Shown: piece after piece, positions 1 to 5,612 of the stretch | Layout: each line of letters opens with the position of its first letter | Position numbering within the stretch: position 1 is the first letter of the stretch | Assembly: GCA_964658445.1 (NCBI GenBank) | Contig: CAZZZH010000206.1 | Coordinates: forward strand, 1-8,438 | Source of the DNA: Ilyomonas sp964658445 | GTDB taxonomy: Bacteria > Bacteroidota > Bacteroidia > Chitinophagales > Chitinophagaceae | Reading direction: 5' to 3' | DNA length: 8,438 nt | Translations under genes and position numbers: made by a program | Notes under the pieces: generated by a model | What the model saw: only the letters and a program-made list of their open reading frames with translations | Told to the model about the DNA's origin: nothing | Database searches by the model: none

Positions 1-2139
1 GTAAACGGCTCGGGCAATATGCTTGGCTATAACAAATTATGGCGCGCCAAGAAAACATCGGTTGCTACGCAATACTACTACGATGATAGTTTAAATCCGA
101 AGCCCAGCCTGGTGGGTTATCAGCAGGGGAATGTATACCCTCTGTATTATTTAAGAACAGACCATCAAACCATTACCTGCGGAACGGTGGGCGGAGATGT
201 TATTGTTGTAAACCAATACCACTTGGTTCAGAACGGTTTTCAGGAAATCGACGGCGGCGCTGCTCTTTACGATCTTACCGACCCCAAAGGAGTGGTTGTA
301 AATACAACAGGCAACATTAACACAAGTCTTCTGGCAGTGTGGAAAAGAACTTATTCGCAGGCTACCGGCGTATCTACTCCCGTTATAGAAGGCTACGCAG
401 TAAAAGAAGAAATCTACGACAGCATCCCTTACCAACGGGCATCCAATGCCAACCCCGGCTATCCGGGATACAATACCACCGAGCCGGCCTCTTTAAACAA
501 GCTGAATAATTTCCGGGATACGATATTGTCTGCGCCAGTCGGCTACGATTTTTCACTGGCGGGTGGCAGTAACCAGGTTTTCTCATCAGCAGTTACCATT
601 AATTCTGCTGCTACAGATTTTACTTCTGACGTAAGGCTTCAGCACCTGGCAGTAGAGCAGCAATCGGCCGATTCTTTTGCCGTGGTCTATAAAACGTCTC
701 AAAAATTGGGTGAGCTGATTGGAAAAGATAATGGTGACACCCGCTCCGGAACTCAGTTTGACCTGCCACACATTGAAGTGATGAACAATGGGGTGGGGTT
801 GTTTTCAGTCAGAGATGGTATTGGAGTACCAGGAAGCGGAGTCAACAGTCCGAGAATCAGCCCGATTTTTACAGGCGCACAACTGGCGTGGGGCGCTATG
901 GGAAGATTAATCGGCACGGGCATATGGAACGGAACCTACTACAGTTTGTACAATCCTTTTGTGTCGTTGGATCCTGTAAATGGCACAGGGCTGATATCAT
1001 GGACGGATACGAGGAACACTTCAACCACAGGAAATGACATTTACATGCGCCATTTGGACGACCTGAACAATCCAGCTTACGAACCTCCTTATGAAAGGGT
1101 GAAACCAGTTCCTAATCCTTACGGACCTCCCACTTCATCAGCCGTACTATACGGCACCACCAATGCGTTTACTACCATTAATGTATTTGATGCAGCACCC
1201 TATAGCTCAGACCCTGGCGTATCACCAGCCGTGGCCATTTCGGATAACTATAACCTGGGTAATGTAACTGTAAAAGTGTATGATAATACCGGAGGCATCC
1301 GCACCTCAACGGATGGCAAGCCTTATTTGGACAGGAGCTATACCATTACGCCGCAAAACAATCCTAACGGAGCTGCCACCCTTACGGTACGATTGTTCTT
1401 TACCACCGCTCAGTTTGCTGCGTTGCAGGCGGCTGATACTTCTATCAAAACACCGGGCGATCTGGCTGTCATCAAACAACCAGGCACCGGTTCGGGAAGC
1501 ACTTACACCGTAGTAGCCGGTGAGCAAACCATTTTGCCGCAAACATGGGCAGCCGTTGACGGAGGATATTATATTGAAATACAAATTACGGGCTTCAGCA
1601 ATTTCTTTATCTTCAAAAACCCCAATGGTGCCCTGCCGCTAACTTGGCTTGGCATACAGGCGCAGTGGCAAAATACAACACAGGCAAAAGTAAGTTGGCA
1701 GGTAGGCGAGCAGGTAAATGTAAAAAACTATGTGGTTCAGCAAAGCTTAAATGGTGGAAATTTTACAAACGTTTACTCAGTAGCGGCCTCTGCACAAACA
1801 CAATACAGTTGCATAGTACCTGCCGGCGGTAATACGTATTATCGCATCATGGAAACAGGCCTGAACGGGGGAAAGAATTACAGCCAGGTGGTACAATTGC
1901 AAGGTGCTCCATCAACCGTCGTTCTCTATCCCAACCCGGCAAAGAATGCTCTTTACGTTAAAGGCATCAACAACTATTCTCTGCTGCAGGTAATAGATAT
2001 GCAGGGCAAGATAGTGTTGCAACAAAGGGTAACCTCAGCCACTCAATCAGTACACATCGGGAACCTGAGCAAAGGAAATTACTTACTGAAACTGATAAAC
2101 CCATCAGCAGTACAGACCTTACAGTTTAGTAAAGAATAA
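1..2139 (+). CDS. Secreted surface protein with T9SS type A C-terminal sorting domain (5' partial)
   Basis: The frame is open from base 1, so the true start and any signal peptide lie upstream; 712 residues are visible (numbered here from base 1). The last ~72 residues (641-712) form a typical Por/T9SS type A sorting domain: it opens with VLYPNPAKN, continues with a VIDMQGKIV strand and an L(S)KGNYLLKL strand, and ends in a short strand plus FSKE. Such domains direct export through the type IX machinery to the cell surface or medium. Residues ~546-635 resemble the fibronectin III-like module that often precedes the sorting domain. Residues ~332-339 (ISWTDTRN, followed by a DIYMRHLD strand) look like a beta-propeller/BNR-type blade, and 375-540 is Thr/Asn/Gly-rich beta-strand sequence. 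No catalytic signature is recognised, so substrate and function are unknown; adhesin or binding protein is a guess. The family call for the C-terminus is firm. A strong terminator follows 117 bases after the stop. Confidence 0.88.
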   Translation, partial: VNGSGNMLGYNKLWRAKKTSVATQYYYDDSLNPKPSLVGYQQGNVYPLYYLRTDHQTITCGTVGGDVIVVNQYHLVQNGFQEIDGGAALYDLTDPKGVVVNTTGNINTSLLAVWKRTYSQATGVSTPVIEGYAVKEEIYDSIPYQRASNANPGYPGYNTTEPASLNKLNNFRDTILSAPVGYDFSLAGGSNQVFSSAVTINSAATDFTSDVRLQHLAVEQQSADSFAVVYKTSQKLGELIGKDNGDTRSGTQFDLPHIEVMNNGVGLFSVRDGIGVPGSGVNSPRISPIFTGAQLAWGAMGRLIGTGIWNGTYYSLYNPFVSLDPVNGTGLISWTDTRNTSTTGNDIYMRHLDDLNNPAYEPPYERVKPVPNPYGPPTSSAVLYGTTNAFTTINVFDAAPYSSDPGVSPAVAISDNYNLGNVTVKVYDNTGGIRTSTDGKPYLDRSYTITPQNNPNGAATLTVRLFFTTAQFAALQAADTSIKTPGDLAVIKQPGTGSGSTYTVVAGEQTILPQTWAAVDGGYYIEIQITGFSNFFIFKNPNGALPLTWLGIQAQWQNTTQAKVSWQVGEQVNVKNYVVQQSLNGGNFTNVYSVAASAQTQYSCIVPAGGNTYYRIMETGLNGGKNYSQVVQLQGAPSTVVLYPNPAKNALYVKGINNYSLLQVIDMQGKIVLQQRVTSATQSVHIGNLSKGNYLLKLINPSAVQTLQFSKE

Positions 2140-2255
2140 CAGACCGGCGCAAAGTGTTTTTCTTAACGTGTACAAAGGGTAGGTAGATAAAGAAGACCCA
2201 ACAGGGTTGTAAACCTAATATCTGTAAGAACGATTAACCGGTCAAACAGCTCTAC

Positions 2256-2305
2256 GGCGGGCGTATAAAACAATATTATATTGTCTTATACGCCCGCCTT
2301 TTATT
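2256..2305 (+). terminator. Very long intrinsic terminator of the T9SS gene
   Basis: A perfect 13-bp stem (arms 2256-2268 and 2286-2298, GGCGGGCGTATAA and its complement) is topped by one A/C mismatch, a further 6 bp (2270-2275 with 2279-2284) and a 3-base loop. The right arm is followed by TTTTATT on the + strand. On the - strand no T-run follows the hairpin, so it is directional for the T9SS gene, although a stem of this strength may also slow transcription coming from the convergent hydrolase gene. The remaining bases between the two genes (2140-2255 and 2306-2338) show no ORF or further structure that I can support. Confidence 0.85.
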
Positions 2306-2338
2306 GACTATCTGTTCTCTATCGCAAAGTCCTGATCC

Positions 2339-3676
2339 TCACTTCACATACGGGCTCTCAAACCCCAGCTTCTTCAATCCGCCCTGTATTTCCGGTATGC
2401 TCATAAACAGTTTCCACAGCAAGCCGGTGCGGTAGTTCTCAATCATCACTACCTCCGGTCCCTGGTCAATGGCTAAGTAAGAATCAGCTACCCAATGATG
2501 GCTTTGGTTAAAGGCATCTTTAAAGCCATAGGGTCCCCACAGGCTGTCGCTCAGGTCGTAGTAGAAATGCTTCAGTGCTTTCATGCTCTGCTCCGGCGTA
2601 TAAGGCATGGCAGAAAGGGCAGCCGTAGGCGCAATCGTGCCATAATCATTGGTAGGAGAGAAGGCATTGTAGCCATTATAGGTATCGCAGGCAGTAAGCC
2701 CCCAGCAGTTGTCGCCATAGCCGGCAAACCCCTTTGGGTTTAGCATGCAATATTTATAATTGATAAGCGTGTGGTTGTAGTTCTGCTCCCAATAATCGGC
2801 ATATTCATCTTTCAGTCCGTGTGGGTTTAAACCAAGAAAGGAATAATGAGTAAAAAATAGCGGGCCGCCGCCATCAAAACCCAGCGGCAGCTTCACGCCA
2901 TAGAACTCTTTGCCGTTGATGAAATGATTGCTCTGCGCCCAGCAGTTGGTATACACCTTCCGGCTGATAGGGTAAGAGGGCGAGGAAGCCGCAAGGATAT
3001 AGGTAATAAGCGTTTCGTTCCAGCCGCGCAACTCAAAGTTCATTGCCCAGCCATTGTTGGGGCTCCAGTGCCAGTACAGGAGGTCCATTCCGTCGCGCGT
3101 GTGCCAGCTCCATTCCACGTCGTTCCACAACCAGGTGATGCGGTTACGTAGTTCTTCTTCTGCCGGATTGCCGCCATCAAAATACTGGCGGGCGCACAGC
3201 AGACCTTCAAAAAGAAAAGAGGTTTCCACCAGGTCGCCGCCATCATCCTTTCGCCCAAAAGGGATGGTTTTGCCCGTAGCGCCGTCCATCCAATGCGGAA
3301 AGACGCCATGGTAAGAATTGGCTTTGGCAAGGAACTTTACAGTTTTAAGTAAGTGCTTTACGGCGGTATCGCGGGAAATCCACTTCCGGTCGGTAGCAAC
3401 AATGATGCTCATAATGCCAAAGCCAGAACCGCCTGTGGTAACCACTTCGTTTCCATAATCATAAGCCACATTACTCCGCTCGCGGGCAAGCCCGCTTACG
3501 GGATGCGCAAAGTCCCAGAAGTATTTAAAAGTCTGCTTTTGCACAAGGTCTAATAACGCTGAATCGGATAAATTTTTAGGACGGCTGGCAGCAGTAAAAG
3601 CTTTGGCTTTTGGCTGTGCGTTGGCGTTGGTGCAGCAAAGAAAAACGATGGATAGCAAAAAAAGAACTGGCTTCAT
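2339..3676 (-). CDS. Secreted glucoamylase-like glycoside hydrolase, GH144-like (probable beta-1,2-glucanase)
   Basis: The 445-residue protein has a Sec signal peptide (K2, hydrophobic VLFLLSIVFL core, likely cleavage ANA|QP after residue 20), so it is periplasmic or exported. The mature part matches the glycoamylase-like family (Pfam PF10091 type, CAZy GH144) over its whole length. Recognisable pieces in order are LLDLVQKQTFKYFWDF (41-56), a Gly-rich TTGGSGFGIM stretch (80-89), DDGGDLVETSFLFEGLL (144-160), FELRGWNETLITYILAASSP (214-233), GYGDNCWGLTACD (319-331) and IDQGPEVVMIENYRTGLLW (403-421). Characterised members, including one from Chitinophaga, cleave beta-1,2-glucan. Activity here is inferred from family only, and acidic residues in the 144-157 and 214-221 segments are candidates for catalysis. 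Length is normal for the family and nothing is broken. The start is supported by the signal peptide and by a promoter-like element 21 bases upstream. No SusC/SusD pair or other glycan gene is visible nearby, so it does not sit in a classical polysaccharide utilisation locus in this window. Confidence 0.9.
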   Translation of the reverse strand: MKPVLFLLSIVFLCCTNANAQPKAKAFTAASRPKNLSDSALLDLVQKQTFKYFWDFAHPVSGLARERSNVAYDYGNEVVTTGGSGFGIMSIIVATDRKWISRDTAVKHLLKTVKFLAKANSYHGVFPHWMDGATGKTIPFGRKDDGGDLVETSFLFEGLLCARQYFDGGNPAEEELRNRITWLWNDVEWSWHTRDGMDLLYWHWSPNNGWAMNFELRGWNETLITYILAASSPSYPISRKVYTNCWAQSNHFINGKEFYGVKLPLGFDGGGPLFFTHYSFLGLNPHGLKDEYADYWEQNYNHTLINYKYCMLNPKGFAGYGDNCWGLTACDTYNGYNAFSPTNDYGTIAPTAALSAMPYTPEQSMKALKHFYYDLSDSLWGPYGFKDAFNQSHHWVADSYLAIDQGPEVVMIENYRTGLLWKLFMSIPEIQGGLKKLGFESPYVK

Positions 3677-3693
3677 ACGGCAACGGATTACAT

Positions 3694-3735
3694 GTTACAA
3701 ATGTAGGCAGTTGTAACTATCCAAGTCGGTTACAA
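3694..3735. promoter_or_regulatory. Triple GTTACAA box, operator-like inverted/direct repeat
   Basis: GTTACAA occurs at 3694-3700 and 3729-3735, and its exact complement TTGTAAC at 3711-3717. This gives two overlapping inverted repeats with spacers of 10 and 11 bases. The array straddles the candidate -7 and -33 elements of the hydrolase promoter: the first box overlaps the -7 element and the third lies just upstream of the TTG. This is the geometry expected of a dimeric repressor or activator site, but no regulator gene is present in the window and the motif is not one I can assign. Confidence 0.4.
3698..3724 (-). promoter_or_regulatory. Candidate Bacteroidota-type promoter of the GH144-like gene
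   Basis: On the - strand, TACATTTG (3698-3705) matches the Bacteroidota -7 consensus TAnnTTTG exactly. It lies 21 bases upstream of the hydrolase ATG. A TTG (3722-3724) lies 16 bases further upstream, somewhat shorter than the usual 19-21 spacing, so the -33 element is only moderate. The assignment is by consensus; no transcription data are available. Confidence 0.5.
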
Positions 3736-3751
3736 AGCACCGGATAAGGAA

Positions 3752-3782
3752 TTGCAGGCAGCAATAAAAGCGAATACATCTG
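3752..3782 (+). promoter_or_regulatory. Candidate + strand promoter in the hydrolase/HExxH intergenic region
   Basis: TTG (3752-3754), a 20-base spacer and TACATCTG (3775-3782) fit the Bacteroidota promoter layout with one mismatch in the -7 element (TAnnTTTG). Transcription would begin around 3788-3790 and run to the terminator at 3866-3893 or through it into the gene starting at 3938. Supported by consensus and spacing only. Confidence 0.3.
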
Positions 3783-3788
3783 TATAAC

Positions 3789-3893
3789 CAGGATACTAAT
3801 GCAAATTGATTATTGCGCAGTCGAGTTAACATAGTGAATCTTGAAATCCGGGTTAAAGTTCATTTAGCCTTCGCAAAAGCGGAGGCTTTTATT
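3789..3893 (+). ncRNA. Candidate small RNA or attenuated 5' leader (~105 nt)
   Basis: No ORF of note lies on the + strand here, yet the stretch is bounded by a promoter-like element (3752-3782) and a well-formed intrinsic terminator (3866-3893). The previous + strand gene is already terminated 1.6 kb upstream, so this terminator needs another transcript to act on. Either a free small RNA of ~100 nt is made, or this is a leader whose terminator attenuates the HExxH gene starting 45 bases beyond it. I matched no known RNA family and found no convincing antiterminator pairing by eye. The 5' boundary is a guess; the 3' end is better supported. Confidence 0.25.
3866..3893 (+). terminator. Intrinsic terminator in front of the HExxH gene
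   Basis: A 9-bp stem is formed by AGCCTTCGC (3866-3874) and GCGGAGGCT (3879-3887), with one G-U pair and an AAAA loop, followed by TTTATTTG. The T-run is only on the + strand side, which gives the direction. It lies 45 bases before the ATG at 3938 and has no + strand coding gene upstream of it between the T9SS terminator and here. Confidence 0.6.
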
Positions 3894-3937
3894 TGTGTTC
3901 GGTATTTTGTAAATAGAAATGAACCTTTGTTGCCTAT

Positions 3938-4255
3938 ATGGTTGTTGTTATTAAAGAGAAGAGTTGGCTGGCAAAAGTAGCTGCGCGGAAACTGAAGGCT
4001 TCGCAGGCAGCCATCGTCATAAAAAATACCATCCATCTGCACGGAGCTTCTCGCGAAGAATTTTTACAGTCTGCTTCCTGGATACGACATGAAATAGCAC
4101 ATGTTTACCAGTATAAAAGATATGGGTCGACCCGTTTTTTGTGCCTTTATATATTAGAAAGTATCGTTGCAGGGTATTACAACAATCGCTTTGAAAGAGA
4201 AGCAAGGCAAAGCGAAAGCGATGCCGGAATACTACACAATATCGCGTTCCGGTAA
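3938..4255 (+). CDS. Small HExxH protein, DUF4157-like putative metallopeptidase
   Basis: This 105-residue protein carries RHEIAHVYQYKRYG (50-63), with the zinc-metallopeptidase motif H51-E52-x-x-H55, and a downstream YYNNRFEREAR segment (80-90) whose E86 or E88 could be the third zinc ligand, as in gluzincins. The pattern resembles the DUF4157-like short proteins that I recall from many Bacteroidota. It has no signal peptide; the segment FLCLYILESIVAGYY (67-81) is hydrophobic but too short and interrupted for a confident membrane helix. The ATG at 3938 is the only plausible start, because a stop codon occurs in frame at 3920-3922. Its last 24 bases overlap the end of convergent birA, with no terminator between them. 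Activity, substrate and partner are unknown; a catalytically active peptidase of this size would be unusually small, so a domain fragment or metal-binding protein is also possible. Confidence 0.75.
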   Translation: MVVVIKEKSWLAKVAARKLKASQAAIVIKNTIHLHGASREEFLQSASWIRHEIAHVYQYKRYGSTRFLCLYILESIVAGYYNNRFEREARQSESDAGILHNIAFR

Positions 4256-4990
4256 TACCCATTCTATCTCGCCGAAGGTAAACTGGGGTTGCAGCCCGCC
4301 TTCTACTTCCAAGAAGCCTAAAGCATTGGACTGTTTGATAATTCCGTTAAAAACGATGTTGCCCTTCTTTAGTTTTACACTTTCATTTCGTTTATACAAG
4401 ACGTCGTTATAATCACTTAGTATGGCTGGCTTATCTGAAAGCAACATTTCATACCGCTTTTGCAAATAATCGCAAAGCTCTTTAGCCGCTTCTACAACAT
4501 TATATGTTTTACCGGTAATCTGCTTTAAAGAAACCGGGTTTGGCAGAGCTTTGTCAAATACGGTTTGGTTAATGTTTATACCTATCCCTACCACGCTCCA
4601 CTGCCAATTATTGCCTCGAAAATGGTTCTCGATTAAAATGCCTGCTGTCTTTCTGTCACGCCAATAAATATCGTTTGGCCATTTTATAGAAACGTTATCA
4701 ACTGCATAATGTTTGACAAAATCTAAACACGCGAACGCAACAGCAGCTGTAAGATAAAAGCTTTGCGACGGAAAAAGATCGTTGCCGGGCTGTAACAAAA
4801 CAGACAGGATAATGTTCTCGCCAACACTACTGTTCCAGCTTTTACCCCGGCTTCCTTTGCCATGAGTTTGCCGGTGTGCAAACCAGGCTTCACCATGTTT
4901 GGCAGCCCCGTTTTGCGCCTGTGCCATGGCATAGTTGTTGGTGCTGTCCACTGCCGCAAGTTCTGTGAAAGGTTTACCAATAGTTTGCAT
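4232..4990 (-). CDS. birA: Biotin--[acetyl-CoA-carboxylase] ligase, monofunctional BirA
   Basis: This enzyme activates biotin to biotinyl-5'-AMP and attaches it to the biotin carboxyl carrier lysine of acetyl-CoA carboxylase (and related carboxylases) in the cytoplasm. Signature pieces of the 252-residue protein are DSTN (15-18), the biotinyl-AMP loop QTHGKGSRGKSW (41-52; a GKGSRGK variant of GRGRRGR), KWPND (103-107), KTAGILIE (114-121) and VVGIGININ (133-141). A small C-terminal domain follows (~200-250). The protein begins directly with the catalytic domain and has no N-terminal winged helix, so it should not act as a biotin-operon repressor. The start is placed at the ATG whose product begins MQTIGKPF, close to the conserved DSTN. 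It is divergent from rsfS, with 175 bases between the starts, and convergent with the HExxH gene, overlapping it by 24 bases. I see no good promoter consensus on this strand. Confidence 0.95.
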   Translation of the reverse strand: MQTIGKPFTELAAVDSTNNYAMAQAQNGAAKHGEAWFAHRQTHGKGSRGKSWNSSVGENIILSVLLQPGNDLFPSQSFYLTAAVAFACLDFVKHYAVDNVSIKWPNDIYWRDRKTAGILIENHFRGNNWQWSVVGIGININQTVFDKALPNPVSLKQITGKTYNVVEAAKELCDYLQKRYEMLLSDKPAILSDYNDVLYKRNESVKLKKGNIVFNGIIKQSNALGFLEVEGGLQPQFTFGEIEWVLPERDIV

Positions 4991-5017
4991 AAAAACAGTT
5001 CAGGTAAATTTATTACT

Positions 5018-5025
5018 TACATTTG
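5018..5025 (+). promoter_or_regulatory. Candidate -7 element of the rsfS-ftsH-LUD operon
   Basis: TACATTTG on the + strand is an exact match to the Bacteroidota -7 consensus TAnnTTTG, in the birA/rsfS divergent gap. No good TTG lies at the expected 19-21 base distance upstream, so the -33 element is weak or absent. If used, transcription would begin near 5031 and give a leader of ~135 nt before the rsfS start. Confidence 0.4.
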
Positions 5026-5033
5026 CTAAGGTA

Positions 5034-5071
5034 GATAATCCGAAGTTTTGCTTCGGCACAAGTTGATTATC
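5034..5071 (+). promoter_or_regulatory. Nested stem-loop in the putative rsfS leader
   Basis: An inner hairpin CCGAAG-TTTTG-CTTCGG (5040-5056) is perfect. GATAATC (5034-5040) is also exactly complementary to GATTATC (5065-5071), giving an outer stem around the inner one with a one-sided bulge; base 5040 can join either stem. No T-run follows, so it is not a normal terminator. It sits at the expected 5' end of the rsfS operon transcript and could stabilise the mRNA or bind a regulator. The function is inferred. Confidence 0.4.
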
Positions 5072-5111
5072 AATCCTGATAAAATAAAAAAGGACAACTG
5101 ATAGAACTTAC

Positions 5112-5125
5112 GTTAGATATCTAAC
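5112..5125. promoter_or_regulatory. Perfect 14-bp palindrome GTTAGATATCTAAC
   Basis: The sequence is its own exact reverse complement over 14 bases with no spacer. It is located 40 bases before the rsfS start and within the divergent birA/rsfS gap. A gapless palindrome of this kind more often marks a dimeric DNA-binding protein site than an RNA hairpin. No cognate regulator can be named. Confidence 0.35.
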
Positions 5126-5165
5126 CTGAGAAATTACTTATAACATATTTAAACCTCATCGTTTA

Positions 5166-5570
5166 TTGGCACCACTATCCGCTTTAGCTGCACGCACCGT
5201 TACAAAAACAGGAAAGCTTACCACAAATTCACGGTTATACAAGACCATCATCAGAGCTATACAAGATAAAAAAGGAGAGCACATCATCTCCCTCGACCTG
5301 CGAAAGATACCCGAAGCTGTTTCAGATTTTTTTATCATCTGCCAGGCTACCAGCGGTATACAGGTAAAAGCAATTGCTGACAATATACAGTATCAGGTAA
5401 AGCTGGAATGTGGCGAAAACCCTTATAAGTTTGAAGGCTATCAATCGCTGCAATGGGTACTGATAGATTATGTAAACATCGTGGTTCATATCATGCAACC
5501 CGATGTAAGAGCGTTTTATAAGCTCGAAGATATGTGGAGCGATGCCGTCATAAAAGGGCATGACGACTAG
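5166..5570 (+). CDS. rsfS: Ribosome silencing factor RsfS (TTG start)
   Basis: RsfS (Iojap/YbeB family) binds ribosomal protein L14 (uL14) on the large subunit and blocks subunit joining, reducing translation when nutrients are short. The 134-residue protein shows the family core: LYKTIIRAIQDKKGEHIISLDLRKIPEAV around 24-52, DFFIICQATSGIQVKAIAD (54-72), and GYQSLQWVLIDYVNIVVHIM (91-110) running into QPDVRAFYKLEDMWSDA (111-127). The chosen start is TTG, because no in-frame ATG exists between the upstream stop (5127-5129) and the conserved domain; starting at this TTG gives an N-terminus MAPLS. ATT or ATA codons further upstream are less likely starts. No clear Shine-Dalgarno precedes it. The gene is first in the probable operon rsfS-ftsH-LUD, 42 bases before ftsH. 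The identification is secure; the exact start is less so. Confidence 0.93.
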   Translation: MAPLSALAARTVTKTGKLTTNSRLYKTIIRAIQDKKGEHIISLDLRKIPEAVSDFFIICQATSGIQVKAIADNIQYQVKLECGENPYKFEGYQSLQWVLIDYVNIVVHIMQPDVRAFYKLEDMWSDAVIKGHDD

Positions 5571-5612
5571 GCGTTTTATTATTTATTGTAAACATTTTTT
5601 GGAAGAAATTAT

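Noticed and set aside
1..2139. Tandem repeats or a known enzyme domain in the T9SS protein
   Set aside because: I saw no internal repeat of convincing length and no catalytic motif; only the sorting domain and Ig/FN3-like character are supportable.
3674..3676. Lipoprotein signal for the GH144-like protein (Cys-Cys at residues 14-15)
   Set aside because: The residues before the cysteines (VFL) do not make a convincing lipobox, and a clean signal peptidase I site ANA|QP follows.
3694..3735. GTTACAA boxes as a biotin-repressor operator for nearby birA
   Set aside because: The BirA here has no DNA-binding domain, and the boxes flank the hydrolase promoter about 1.3 kb from the birA start.
3860..4042. 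Minus-strand open frame of 60 codons opposite the HExxH gene start
   Set aside because: It has no family resemblance, spans a terminator hairpin in antisense and competes with a better-supported + strand gene.
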